Shown here piece by piece: positions 10,099 to 22,727 of a DNA stretch of 64,000 bases. A program made the position numbers and the translations under genes. A model generated the notes under the pieces. The model had not been told where the DNA came from and did not search any database. It saw nothing but the letters and a program-made list of their open reading frames with translations. Position 1 is the stretch's first letter. Each line of letters begins with the position of its first letter. Source of the DNA: Triglochin maritima (taxonomy: Eukaryota > Streptophyta > Magnoliopsida > Alismatales > Juncaginaceae); assembly GCA_963682175.1 (NCBI GenBank), contig OY821775.1:34842053-34906052 (forward strand), given 5' to 3'.

Positions 10099-11327
10099 TG
10101 ATGAGAATTAAATTTATACCGCAAGTGCACGACGTCAATGAAGACGTGGCAAGTACGGGTCAAACACAAGGAGGGAAAGATTTGTTATTTGTGTGATTTT
10201 CGAGTATGGGAAAGGAGGGAAGAATAAGTTTGGTTTTGAGATTTTTGGTTTTTAATTTTCTAAAGCATGAAACATGAACAAATAAAACTAAAATAAGAAC
10301 AAAGATGGTGAATTCCGTTGAGTGGAGGTTTAGATATAGGATTTAGATTAGAGAATTCAGAAACTTATAATAAATCATATTAGTTATAAAGCATTACATG
10401 ATAAATGATTTAACATAAACTCAAGTAATCAAAATATACTAACACGAAATTAAAATAATAACTTTTATTCTTCTTCTCTTCACCCTAAATCCGTCACCTC
10501 CACCCTTTGGAAAGAGTTAGAAACTCATAGATGGAGGGAGGGAGAAGGGGTCCTAGAGGAACTAAGAAAGAAAAGTAAAAACACAAAATAAACCAACAGA
10601 ATTTTATTGCTAAAAAGAAGAATACAAAACTAAGACTAAGAATTAAAAACTAAGGTTAATATTTTTTAAGAAGATCATCTACAACATCGTTTCAGGGCTA
10701 TTTATAGCCGATACAAAGGACTTAGGTATAAAATAGGAAAGTACACGCGTCAACACGCAACCGGTAAAAAATTTAGAGCATGGATCTAATTTGGTGCGGC
10801 GGATTTGCCGCATTTTGTACATAAGGTGCGGCGGCTTCGCCACCTTTTTAGCTCCGATTTAATCCGCATTTTTCCTGTTTGTTTATGATATGATTTCAAT
10901 ATCCTTTGCGCGTCTCGATTGATTCTTTCCTTTCTTTTGAGCTCCGACTTTATTTCTTTATATATTTGGAGATTCACATTGATTTTTCTTTAGATTTTCT
11001 CCACAATAATAAAAGCTACTCGTAATTTGCAATTAGGTCCTTGGCTTTTTGCAATTAAGTCCTTGTCTACTTTTGTGCTTAAGTCCTTGTCCTTTTTGTA
11101 ATTAGGTCTTGAATGCTTTTATGCTTGGATGCATTTCCATTTGAAACCCGATAATCTTGAACTTGGTCTTTATGACAGGAATGAGTCTCTTGCACGCATT
11201 TATGCTCGGGATATGGGTAATTTGCATTCAGGTCCCTGTATTCTGTAAATACGACTAAACACATACCTTAGTAGCATTTATTGATATAAAATTAATCTAA
11301 ATGAAAGACATATGATGCAATGCATCA
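10099..11327 (-). repeat. Outer 3' LTR of the tandem array (LTR A1)
   Basis: 1229 bp. Near its sense start it lacks 9 bp present in the other copies (plus strand 11318-11327). Palindrome pair at about 10796-10845. Adjacent PPT on the plus strand reads AATACCCCCACACC from 11328. Confidence 0.9.
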
Positions 11328-12637
11328 AATACCCCCACACCTAGATTTTGCTAGTCCCTAGCAAAACAGAATATAAAAGAAACTGAAAACAGGGAAATCC
11401 TAACTCACTTTCGTAGGAATCACGGTTGCACTTAGCATGTGCAACAAGCCTTTAAACCCCCAAGTTTCCTTAGAGGACGAGTTTTGTCTCGTGAGGGTTT
11501 TCAGTTGACATCCCCACAAAGTCTTAATTCAACATTTCATTCATAACTCGCAATATCTCCACCTCAACCTTATACATCTTTCTTAGAATTCTTGCATGCT
11601 CATTATATAAATCTAACTCATAAAAATTCTGACTTGGTCTTTGTTCCTCCAACATTCACACCACTAACCCTTATACACATGTTATCACTTAATTTATTTT
11701 GCACGTCTCTTCTGGTGGTGAAGTATCATTCGGATCAACCATGACATGGATCATTCTTTTAGCTTTGGGCCTTGAGTATCTTAAAGTATTATTTTTTCCG
11801 TGATTCAACACATTTGCTTGTTTCGACACTTTTACCCTTTTTGCATTCGTGTAGCGAGTTTGGTCAATAATCCCGAGCCGGCAGACTCAAGTTATCAGGT
11901 TTTAAGATACCCCTACGGACCAGTGACTCGAAGGCTTGTGCTTTTGTAATCATTTTGCAAAATGTGCTTTCCTCCTTTTTTTTCTTTTTTTCCTCAAGGC
12001 TTAATTGCTATTAGAAGTCCACACTTCCCGGTATATTTTCCTCAACCTCTGCTTTTTATCAACCACTTCAAAGATTTGATTCACCCAATTTAAATGCATA
12101 CATGTCTTAAAGGGTAATGGGTTTTTTCTTTGGAACTTAGATTTATGTCATAGTTTCTACAAGCAGAACTATATAATAAGGAACAAAAAACTCAATGCAA
12201 TTTGTACTCGGGTTTTGGTGGTTCAATCTTACGCTATGTCATGGAACATTGACTTTTTTTTAAAGAACAGAAAAATAAAACAGATAGATAGATAAATACC
12301 CCCCAACACCTAAATCATGCATTGTCCTCATTGAATGTGAGCAAGATACTACATGGATTTATGCATGAAAAAGGAAAAGATCTCACCAATGTGAAGTACA
12401 AAGGAAAGTTCATGGCTATGTTGATGGACAAAACCCGAATTCCCACAAAAACCTGTGAGATGCTAAAGAAGGGAGTCAAATACGGGAAACAAATGAGGCT
12501 CAAATACTTAAGGGTTGGAGCCCACACAAACAATGCTCACAGAAGGAGTCTTTTATTTTTTATTTATTTATTTATTTTTTTTTAATTTTTTTTGAAATAT
12601 ATAACTGTGTACAAACATAAGTTCCCATCTTCATTTG
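11328..12637 (-). other. 3' non-coding region, tandem copy 1
   Basis: Between the gag-like ORF and the 3' LTR. From the LTR outwards it contains the PPT (11328-11341), a perfect TTTTGCTAG/CTAGCAAAA hairpin (11346-11366), a GNRA-type hairpin (11457-11476), a long AT-rich part, and an internal purine tract (minus strand) with its conserved GAGGACAATGC box near 12298-12335. No coding sequence is recognised; short frames are shadows. Confidence 0.7.
11457..11476 (-). ncRNA. GNRA-tetraloop hairpin, A-type version
   Basis: The sense (minus) RNA reads CCUCUAAG-GAAA-CUUGGGGG: an 8-bp stem with two G-U pairs and a GAAA loop. On the plus strand the two G-U positions become C-A mismatches, so the structure favours the sense RNA. 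The same position in B, D and F has CCUCCUUG-GNRA-CAAGGAGG, with compensatory changes at two stem pairs. The second copy is at 16778-16797. Confidence 0.7.
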
Positions 12638-14122
12638 TCAAAAGACATCAAAAGGGAACATGACACCACGTGAGGCCATAATATTCATGTGTGGGCCCCC
12701 TTCACAAAGAGCACAAGATGAAATGAGAGGTTCAAAAATTGGACGCAAATGCGTCTCATTCAAAGGATCAAACTTAAAGAGCTTGAACCTCTCGAGAGTT
12801 TGGGAAATAATGGGCAACGGAAGAAGAGTTTCTCCCGTTGTAGTGCTGAAGTTGTGATCGTCAATCCAAACTCTCCAACCAACTGGTTGGTGCGTCGGAG
12901 CGAGGTCAAGAGCCTTGTCAGGCAAGTCCGACTCACTAGGCGAACAAAAAAATGGGTCTCATACCAAATGTATCCTCCAAGGAACTCCTAATACCCTCAT
13001 GAGCAATGTAGTCGTTTGATGTTCCATCATTTCGAAGATGATCAAGAACAATAGTGAGAGGCAAACTCTCATCAGGTTGTTTGAAATTGAGGGTGCTAGG
13101 GAGCTAGGTGAGTCCTTAAGAGGCACAACATGAAGATCATGTGGCTCAAGGGCCACAGGGCAAGAAGATAAGGCACAATCCTGGGCCGACTCATGATGAA
13201 ATTGGTCAATTTTATTCTCAAAGTGTATCGAATCCTCCACTAAGTGATCGTGAATTGAAACCCCAAGTCCTTCAGACTGACTAGGAGTTTGGCTTTGAAA
13301 GATTGTGCTTTGAATTTGTGGATGTGGTGGTGGTTCGATATCAAAAGATGAATCCTCATGTTGACAAGAAAAGTTACTCTCCTCACGTTTACTTAATTGT
13401 TGCGACATTTGACTCAATTGCAGTACCATATTTTGTACGGACTGTTGAGTGGTTTCCATCAATGTAAGGAGAGTTTGTTCCAGGGAATCAGGTATGCGGT
13501 CAACTATGAGGTTCAAGTCAGAGCTTGGGAAATTTTTAGGTTGGGTGTTGATGGGGTGAGAGTAAGTCCAATGGTTTGGAGTGGGGTGTTGGTAGGACTC
13601 TGTGTATTCGGGAGGAGGATACTGAGGTGGAAATGAAGTATAAGAATTTGGATATGAATTGTCTCTCCACGAATCCATAACTCTCGGGTTGTACGCGGAT
13701 GCGTAATAGTCATATTGAGCGTTTTGGGAAAAGGTATGCTCATACTCAGGCTCTGGGGGAACATAAGGACATTCCCTGATAACATGATCACTCAACCCAC
13801 AACAGTCGCACGGTACGGCTACTGGAGCCACCGGTGCACTCATGTTGACTGTCCTACGCATGAAGGAGGCAAAAGTTTGTTGTAATGTTTCAGCTTGTTG
13901 ACCAGCATATGATCCGACATAACTAGATTGTGATCTAGAAGTCGGTGTCTCTCTCATGTTACCCCAATATGAAGATTGCTCAGCCACACAATTAGGATTG
14001 TCCCAACCATATGGGGTGTTAGTCTGAGCCACCCCAGGTTGCATGGGTCCGGAATACCAGGACGAATTGTCCTGGTTCCAACAATGATATGGATGGTCAC
14101 CCATGTAACCTTCCATCTTCAT
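12638..14122 (-). pseudogene. Gag-like ORF of tandem copy 1, frameshifted
   Basis: Homologous to the 491-residue protein at 116-1591. The first 387 codons from 14122 hold the CCHC knuckle (CDCCGLSDHVIREC); then a 13-bp net deletion near 13107 shifts the frame, and the GWRV-IDD module continues in another frame at 12638-12925. A run of seven A near 12945 adds a second shift relative to copy 2. Confidence 0.75.
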
Positions 14123-15383
14123 AAAGAGCGCTAGAGTCGACCACTCTCACCACCACGAGGCTAAACTCGTAAAAAGTGCTCGACTCGACCGTAAAAACGC
14201 TACCAGAGAGTGTAAAGGGGAGGAGACTATAACGTAGAATAAGGTGAGAAGAAGATGACTCAGAGGAGAAGGGAAACTTAACTCTAAAAGATATATAAGA
14301 GGGTTGGTCAGAAGTTTCCTGAACAAGCACGGTTCAAACAATCCTAGACCTAGTGTCGCTTAAATCTAGACGACTCCTAACTGGTTGAGTCGAATTGATT
14401 TGCTTGATTCGCCTCCCTCACTGATCAAACCAACTTGGCCAGGCCGTGTATAGCTAGTGGGGGCGCTTCCGACAGAGTCGGTGCCAATTAGACAACCACT
14501 TCGCTTGGAAGACTTTCGTCAACACAAAAACACTTTCTAGACACCAAATTAAATTCGATCAGCTTCAGGTCATAGCAAGTCAAACCAATCTTCTCCCTAA
14601 TTGAGTCTGAGTCCTTAGGGGACAATGTCTAATTGATTTTAATTTTAAAGCTTGGGTGACACTTTAGGATTGTGATTTGTGGGCCACGGAAGGGTGATGA
14701 AATCCCCACCGTATGTTTTCCTATGGAGTTGCCCTTAAGATATTTTAACTTAAATCTAGCAAAGATAGTCAAACATTGGTCTTTAATTGGGGGCAATTGC
14801 AAGGTTGTATGCAAACTAAATTATATGCTTAAATGCAATCGTTAAAACGCGATACGTACCTTGCCTCCAGCACTCTTCAACAATAAAAATAATTTGCAAG
14901 AATTTAGCAATAATAATGCAAACAAAACATTATATGATGCATGCACTAAGTCCTTCTAATTTTGCCAATTTTTAGGTCATAGTTGAATTATTGCCAATTA
15001 TGGAATTTTTCCCTAACACATGCAGTTCTACGAAAAGGAACTTTTCGAAAATTAAGATTTTACGAGAAAGGCAAGAAACGTTACCTCCGCAATGCTCAGA
15101 CGTGTTCGCCGCCCGCTCTCGAAAATTCCCAGATGGTCTACACGTCCACCCAGAGATGGAGACGACCCCAGAAAAAATTGAAGCCCAAATGCTTCAAATG
15201 TGCGGCGATTCCGCCGCCGGTTCTTCTTGGTATGCGGCGATTCCGCCACCCTTGTTGCTCAGACTGCGTTCAGATTTCACCGTGCGCTCTATTTTCTCCT
15301 GAAACACAAATCCAAATACTTAGATCGCGCACAAGATAAACAGAATAGAATCGAAATCAACAAAAAACAAAATCTGCGTCGCC
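14123..15383 (-). other. Leader of tandem copy 1
   Basis: About 1.26 kb between PBS and ORF, nearly identical to 19440-20700. It carries GCGGCG-type palindromes at about 15201-15250, close to the PBS. No gene is seen. Confidence 0.6.
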
Positions 15384-15401
15384 TCCCCGGCAACGGCGCC
15401 A
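15384..15401 (-). promoter_or_regulatory. PBS, tRNA-Asp, tandem copy 1
   Basis: Sense TGGCGCCGTTGCCGGGGA, complementary to tRNA-Asp(GUC), six bases from LTR A2. The second copy is at 20701-20718. Confidence 0.85.
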
Positions 15402-15407
15402 AAAACT

Positions 15408-16648
15408 TGATGAGAATTAAATTTATACCGCAAGTGCACGGCGTCAATGAAGACGTGGCAAGTACGGGTCGAACACAAGGAGGAAGAGATTTGTTATTTG
15501 TGTGATTTTCGAGTATGGGAAAGAAGGAGGGAAGAATAAGTTTGGTTTTGAGATTTTTGTTTTTTAATTTTCTAAAGCATGAAACATGAACAAATAAAAC
15601 TAAAATAAGAACAAAGATGGTGAATTCCATTGGGTGGAGGTTTAGATATAGGGTTTAGATTAGAGAATTCAGAAACTTATAATAAATCATATTAGTTATA
15701 AAGTATTACATGATAAATGATTTAACATAAACTCAAGTAATCAAAATATACTAACACGAAATTAAAATAATAACTTTTATTCTTATTCTCTTCACCCTAA
15801 ATCCATCAACTCCACCCTTTGGAAAGAGTTAGAAACTCATAGATGGAGGGAGGGAGAAGGGGTCCTAGAGGAACTAAGAAAGAAAAGTAAAAACACAAAA
15901 TAAACCAACAGAATTTTATTGCTAAAAAGAAGAATACAAAACTAAGACTAAGAATTAAAAACTAAGGTTAATATTTTTTAAGAAGATCCTCTACAACATC
16001 GTTTCAGGGCTATTTATAGCCGATACAAAGGACTTAGGTATAAAATAGGAAAGTACACGCGTCAACACGCAACCGGTAAAAAATTTAGAGCATGGATCTA
16101 ATTTGGTGCGGCGGATTTGCCACATTTTGTACATAAGGTGCGGCGGCTTCGCCACCTTTTTAGCTCCGATTTAATCCGCATTTTTCCTGTTTGTTTATGA
16201 TATGATTTCAATATCCTTTGCGCGTCTCGATTGATTCTTTCCTTTCTTTTGAGCTCCGACTTTATTTCTTTATATATTTGGAGATTCACATTGATTTTTC
16301 TTTAGATTTTCTCCACAATAATAAAAGCTACTCGTAATTTGCAATTAGGTCCTTGGCTTTTTGCAATTAAGTCCTTGTCTACTTTTGTGCTTAAGTCCTT
16401 GTCCTTTTTGTAATTAGGTCTTGAATGCTTTTATGCTTGGATGCATTTCCATTTGAAACCCGATAATCTTGAACTTGGTCTTTATGACAGGAATGAGTCT
16501 CTTGCACGCATTTATGCTCGGGATATGGGTAATTTGCATTCAGGTCCCTGTATTCTGTAAATACGACTAAACACATACCTTAGTAGCATTTATTGATATA
16601 AAATTAATCTAAATGAAAGACATATGATGCAATGTATGCAATGCATCA
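15408..16648 (-). repeat. Middle LTR of the tandem array (LTR A2)
   Basis: 1241 bp with a PBS on its low-coordinate side and a PPT on its high-coordinate side, so it serves as 5' LTR for copy 1 and 3' LTR for copy 2. It has no TSD of its own. Confidence 0.9.
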
Positions 16649-17957
16649 AATACCCCCACACCTAGATTTTGCTAGTCCCTAGCAAAACAGAATATAAAAG
16701 AAACTGAAAACAGGGAAATCCTAACTCACTTTCGTAGGAATCACGGTTGCACTTAGCATGTGCAACAAGCCTTTAAACCCCCAAGTTTCCTTAGAGGACG
16801 AGTTTTGTCTCGTGAGGGTTTTCAGTTGACATCCCCACAAAGTCTTAATTCAACATTTCATTCATAACTCGCAATATCTCCACCTCAACCTTATACATCT
16901 TTCTTTGAATTCTTGCATGCTCATTATATAAATCTAACTCATAAAAATTCTGACTTGGTCTTTGTTCCTCCAACATTCACACCACTAACCCTTATACACA
17001 TGTTATCACTTAATTTATTTTGCACGTCTCTTCTGGTGGTGAAGTATCATTCGGATCAACCATGACATGGATCATTCTTTTAGCTTTGGGCCTTGAGTAT
17101 CTTAAAGTATTATTTTTTCCGTGATTCAACACATTTGCTTGTTTCGACACTTTTACCCTTTTTGCATTCGTGTAGCGAGTTTGGTCAATAATCCCGAGCC
17201 GGCAGACTCAAGTTATCAGGTTTTAAGATACCCCTACGGACCAGTGACTCGAAGGCTTGTGCTTTTGTAATCATTTTGCAAAATGTGCTTTCCTCCTTTT
17301 TTTTCTTTTTTTCCTCAAGGCTTAATTGCTATTAGAAGTCCACACTTCCCGTTATATTTTCCTCAACCTCTGCTTTTTATCAACCACTTCAAAGATTTGA
17401 TTCACCCAATTTAAATGCATACATGTCTTAAAGGGTAATGGGTTTTTTCTTTGGAACTTAGATTTATGTCATAGTTTCTACAAGCAGAACTATATAATAA
17501 GGAACAAAAAACTCAATGCAATTTGTACTCGGGTTTTGGTGGTTCAATCTTACGCTATGTCATGGAACATTGACTTTTTTTTAAAGAACAGAAAAATAAA
17601 ACAGATAGATAGATAAATACCCCCCAACACCTAAATCATGCATTGTCCTCATTGAATGTGAGCAAGATACTACATGGATTTATGCATGAAAAAGGAAAAG
17701 ATCTCACCAATGTGAAGTACAAAGGAAAGTTCATGGCTATGTTGATGGACAAAACCCGAATTCCCACAAAAACCTGTGAGATGCTAAAGAAGGGAGTCAA
17801 ATACGGGAAACAAATGAGGCTCAAATACTTAAGGGTTGGAGCCCACACAAACAATGCTCACTGAAGGAGTCTTTTATTTTTTATTTATTTATTTATTTTT
17901 TTTAATTTTTTTTGAAATATATAACTATGTACAAACATAAGTTCCCATCTTCATTTG
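16649..17957 (-). other. 3' non-coding region, tandem copy 2
   Basis: Near-identical to 11328-12637: PPT from 16649, PPT-adjacent hairpin about 16667-16687, GNRA hairpin 16778-16797, internal purine tract near 17618. Confidence 0.7.
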
Positions 17958-19439
17958 TCAAAAGACATCAAAAGGGAACATGACACCACGTGGGGCCAGA
18001 ATATTCATGTGTGGGCCCCCTTCACAAAGAGCACAAGATGAAATGAGAGGTTCAAAAATTGGACGCAAATGCGTCTCATTCAAAGGATCAAACTTAAAGA
18101 GCTTGAACCTCTCGAGAGTTTGGGAAATAATGGGCAACGGAAGAAGAGTTTCTCCCGTTGTAGTGCTGAAGTTGTGATCGTCAATCCAAACTCTAACCAA
18201 CTGGTTGGTGCGTCGGAGCGAGGTCAAGAGCCTTGTCAGGCAAGTCCGACTCACTAGGCGAACAAAAAATGGGTCTCATACCAAATGTATCCTCCAAGGA
18301 ACTCCTAATACCCTCATGAGCAATGTAGTCGTTTGATGTTCCATCATTTCCAAGATGATCAGGAACAATAGTGAGAGGCAAACTCTCATCAGGTTGTTTG
18401 AAATTGAGGGTGCTAGGGAGCTAGGTGAGTCCTTAAGATGCGCAACATGAAGATCATGTGGCTCAAGGGCCACAGGGCAAGAAGATAAGGCACAATCCTG
18501 GGCCGACTCATGATGAAATTGGTCAATTTTATTCTCAAAGTGTATCGAATCCTCCACTAAGTGATCGTGAATTGAAACCCCAAGTCCTTCAGACTGACTA
18601 GGAGTTTGGCTTTGAAAGATTGTGCTTTGAATTTGTGGATGTGGTGGTGGTTCGATATCAAAAGATGAATCCTCATGTTGACAAGAAAAGTTACTCTCCT
18701 CACGTTTACTTAATTGTTGCGACATTTGACTCAATTGCAGTACCATATTTTGTACGGACTGTTGAGTGGTTTCCATCAATGTAAGGAGAGTTTGTTCCAG
18801 GGAATCAGCTATGCGGTCAACTATGAGGTTCAAGTCAGAGCTTGGGAAATTTTTAGGTTGGGTGTTGATGGGGTGAGAGTAAGTCCAATGGTTTGGAGTG
18901 GGGTGTTGGTAGGACTCTGTGTATTCGGGAGGAGGATACTGAGGTGGAAATGAAGTATAAGAATTTGGATATGAATTGTCTCTCCACGAATCCATAACTC
19001 TCGGGTTGTACGCGGATGCGTAATAGTCATATTGAGCGTTTTGGGAAAAGGTATGCTCATACTCAGGCTCTGGGGGAACATAAGGACATTCCCTGATAAC
19101 ATGATCACTCAACCCACAACAGTCGCACGGTACGGCTACTGGAGCCACCGGTGCACTCATGTTGACTGTCCTACGCATGAAGGAGGCAAAAGTTTGTTGT
19201 AATGTCTCAGCTTGTTGACCAGCATATGATCCGACATAACTAGATTGTGATCTAGAAGTCGGTGTCTCTCTCATGTTACCCCAATATGAAGATTGCTCAG
19301 CCACACAATTAGGATTGTCCCAACCATATGGGGTGTTAGTCTGAGCCACCCCAGGTTGCATGGGTCCGGAATACCAGGACGAATTGTCCTGGTTCCAACA
19401 ATGATATGGATGGTCGCCCATGTAACCTTCCATCTTCAT
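17958..19439 (-). pseudogene. Gag-like ORF of tandem copy 2, frameshifted
   Basis: Same protein as 116-1591 and the same 13-bp net deletion (near 18420) as copy 1, after 387 codons from 19439. A 3-bp loss near 18194 in the GWRV region is specific to this copy. The knuckle CDCCGLSDHVIREC is intact. Confidence 0.75.
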
Positions 19440-20700
19440 AAAGAGCTCTAGAGTCGACCACTCTCACCACCACGAGGCTAAACTCGTAAAAAGTGCTCGA
19501 CTCGACCGTAAAAACGCTACCAGAGAGTGTAAAGGGGAGGAGACTATAACGTAGAATAAGGTGAGAAGAAGATGACTCAGAGGAGAAGGGAAACTTAACT
19601 CTAAAAGATATATAAGAGGGTTGGTCAGAAGTTTCCTGAACAAGCACGGTTCAAACAATCCTAGACCTAGTGTCGCTTAAATCTAGACGACTCCTAACTG
19701 GTTGAGTCGAATTGATTTGCTTGATTCGCCTCCCTCACTGATCAAACCAACTTGGCCAGGCCGTGTATAGCTAGTGGGGGCGCTTCCGACAGAGTCGGTG
19801 ACAATTAGACAACCACTTCGCTTGGAAGACTTTCGTCAACACAAAAACACTTTCTAGACACCAAATTAAATTCGATCAGCTTCAGGTCATAGCAAGTCAA
19901 ACCAATCTTCTCCTTAATTGAGTCTGAGTCCTTAGGGGACAATGTCTAATTGATTTTAATTTTAAAGCTTGGGTGACACTTTAGGATTGTGATTTGTGGG
20001 CCACGGAAGGGTGATGAAATCCCCACCGTATGTTTTCCTATGGAGTTGCCCTTAAGATATTTTAACTTAAATCTAGCAAAGATAGTCAAACATTGGTCTT
20101 TAATTGGGGGCAATTGCAAGGTTGTATGCAAACTAAATTATATGCTTAAATGCAATCGTTAAAACGCGATACGTACCTTGCCTCCAGCACTCTTCAACAA
20201 TAAAAATAATTTGCAAGAATTTAGCAATAATAATGCAAACAAAACATTATATGATGCATGCACTAAGTCCTTCTAATTTTGCCAATTTTTAGGTCATAGT
20301 TGAATTATTGCCAATTATGGAATTTTTCCCTAACACATGCAGTTCTACGAAAAGGAACTTTTCGAAAATTAAGATTTTACGAGAAAGGCAAGAAACGTTA
20401 CCTCCGCAATGCTCAGACGTGTTCGCCGCCCTCTCTCGAAAATTCCCAGATGGTCTACACGTCCACCCAGAGATGGAGACAACCCCAGAAAAAATTGAAG
20501 CCCAAATGCTTCAAATGTGCGGCGATTCCGCCGCCGGTTCTTCTTGGTATGCGGCGATTCCGCCACCCTTGTTGCTCAGACTCCGTTCAGATTTCACCGT
20601 GCGCTCTATTTTCTCCTGAAACACAAATCCAAATACTTAGATCGCGCACAAGATAAACAGAATAGAATCGAAATCAACAAAAAACAAAATCTGCGTCGCC
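19440..20700 (-). other. Leader of tandem copy 2
   Basis: Counterpart of 14123-15383 with a few substitutions. Palindromes at about 20518-20567. Confidence 0.6.
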
Positions 20701-20718
20701 TCCCCGGCAACGGCGCCA
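20701..20718 (-). promoter_or_regulatory. PBS, tRNA-Asp, tandem copy 2
   Basis: Sense TGGCGCCGTTGCCGGGGA, six bases from LTR A3 (20725). Confidence 0.85.
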
Positions 20719-20724
20719 AAAACT

Positions 20725-21995
20725 TGATGAGAATTAAATTTATACCGCAAGTGCACGGCGTCAATGAAGACGTGGCAAGTACGGGTCGAACACAAGGAGG
20801 AAGAGATTTGTTATTTGTGTGATTTTCGAGTATGGGAAAGAAGGAGGGAAGAACAAGTTTGGTTTTGAGATTTTTGTTTTTTAATTTTCTAAAGCATGAA
20901 ACATGAACAAATAAAACTAAAATAAGAACAAAGATGGTGAATTCCATTGGGTTGAGGTTTAGATATACGGTTTAGATTAGAGAATTCAGAAACTTATAAT
21001 AAATCATATTAGTTATAAAGCATTACATGATAAATGATTTAACATAAACTCAAGTAATCAAAATATACTAACACGAAATTAAAATAATAACTTTTATTCT
21101 TCTTCTCTTCACCCTAAATCCGTCAACTCCACCCTTTGGAAAGAGTTAGAAACTCATAGATGGAGGGAGGGAGAAGGGGTCCTAGAGGAACTAAGAAAGA
21201 AAAGTAAAAACACAAAATAAACCAACAGAATTTTATTGCTAAAAAGAAGAATACAAAACTAAGACTAAGAATTAAAAACTAAGGTTAAAAATTTAAGAAG
21301 ATCCTCTACAACATCGTTTCAGGGCTATTTATAGCTGATACAAGGGACTTAGGTATAAAATAGGAAAGTACACGCGTCAACACGCAACCGGTAAAAATGT
21401 TAGAGCATGGATCTAGTTTGGTGTGGCGGATTCGCCGCATTTTGTACATAAGGTGCGGTGGATTCGCCGCATTTTGTACATAAGGTGCGGCGGCTTCGCC
21501 ACCTTTTTAGCTCCGATTTAATCCGCATTTTTCCTGTTTGTTTATGATATGATTTCAATATCCTTTGCGCGTCTGGATTGATTCTTTCCTTTCTTTTGAG
21601 CTCCGACTTTATTTCTTTATATATTTGGAGATCCACATTGATTTTTCTTTACATTTTCTCCACAATAATAAAAGCTACTCGTAATTTGCAATTAGGTCCT
21701 TGGCTTTTTGCCATTAAGTCCTTGTCTTCTTTTGTGCTTAAGTCCTTGTCCTTTTTGTAATTAGGTCTTGAATGCTTTTATGCTTGGATGCATTTCCATT
21801 TGAAACTCGATAATCTTGAACTTGGTCTTTATGACAGGAATGAGTCTCTTGCACGCATTTATACTCGGGATATGGGTAATTTGCATTCAGGTCCCTGTAT
21901 TCTGTAAGTAAGACTAAACACATACCTTAGTAGCATTTATTGATATAAAATTAATCTAAATGAAAGACATATGATGCAATGTATGCAATGCATCA
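20725..21995 (-). repeat. Outer 5' LTR of the tandem array (LTR A3)
   Basis: 1271 bp. Longer than A1 and A2 because one palindrome-bearing unit is duplicated at about 21419-21500 (three GCGGNG/CGCC palindromes instead of two). Confidence 0.9.
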
Positions 21996-22000
21996 ATTAC

Positions 22001-22575
22001 AATAGAAGGTGAAGAGTTCTATTTATAGCCAAAGAAAAGGCAATCCGGGACAATCCCCCGATGTGGGTCTAAACAAATACCATAAATAGAATAAACACAC
22101 TCTAATACACAAGTCACAAAAATCTCCGCGGATCTAGAGAGATCCAGACCGCCCATTAGCGGTCCCAGACCGCCCATTAGCGGGCCCAGACCGCTAATTG
22201 GCGGTCCATAAAGTTTAGATCATCCTGGGCTTTCGTCTGGGCTTTCCATGTTGGTATTGTTGGTCTTTGATGCGGTTACTTGACTTGTTGGAGCTCCGAC
22301 CCGACTCTAATTGCCAAAATACTCTCCATGATGGTGAGGAGTTTTCTGTTTTGCTCTTTGGTCCTTCGGTCTTACGTTCAGGTCCTTCTCCCTTGCATCT
22401 TAGTCCCTAGGTCTCACAATTCAGTCCTTTTTCCCTGTTTTTGGGTCCTTTTATGCTTCATCTCTTCAAACATATTTATTCCTAAAAAATAAACATAAAA
22501 CTCGTTACATAGCATTGTTTAGGTGAAAGATAATGGATATAAGATACAAATATAAGCATGAAATGATGTCAATCA
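22001..22575 (-). repeat. 3' LTR of element B, second part
   Basis: Resumes after the TSD ATTAC. It ends TGATGTCAATCA on the plus strand, followed by the PPT AATACCCCCACACC. Contains three GACCGC-type palindromes in a row at about 22147-22205, against one in B's 5' LTR (about 37186-37202). Confidence 0.85.
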
Positions 22576-22707
22576 AATACCCCCACACCTAACTTTTGCT
22601 AGTCCCGAGCAAAACAAAGAAAGAGAAAAGCATACGAAAAACAAGAACATCTAACTCACTTTCGTAGGAATCACGGTTGCAGTTAGCACGTGCAACAAGC
22701 CATTAAA

Positions 22708-22727
22708 CCTCCTTGTCGCCAAGGAGG
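22708..22727 (-). ncRNA. GNRA-tetraloop hairpin, element B
   Basis: Sense arms CCUCCUUG and CAAGGAGG form eight pairs around a GCGA loop. The same position in D has a GCAA loop. Confidence 0.7.

Larger units (their letters stand above)
10094..22000 (-). mobile_element. Tandem array of two A-type elements sharing the middle LTR
   Basis: 10099-21995 is organised as LTR (10099-11327), internal (11328-15407), LTR (15408-16648), internal (16649-20724), LTR (20725-21995), all minus strand. The whole block is bounded by a single TSD ATTAC (10094-10098, 21996-22000) in the LTR of B, and the intact site is seen in B's other LTR around 37035. The repeat period is about 5.32 kb. Both internal copies share the same gag frameshift, so the duplication came after that mutation. 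Unequal crossing-over between LTRs of sister copies is the simplest origin. Confidence 0.9.

Noticed and set aside
12322..12585. Plus-strand 87-codon frame and its copy at 17643-17864
   Set aside because: It lies antisense in the 3' non-coding region of the A elements, is present only because the region is duplicated, and has no recognisable motif.
13397..13636. Plus-strand 79-codon frame opposite gag (and 18714-18953)
   Set aside because: Shadow of the minus-strand gag-like ORF, whose CCHC knuckle defines the coding strand.
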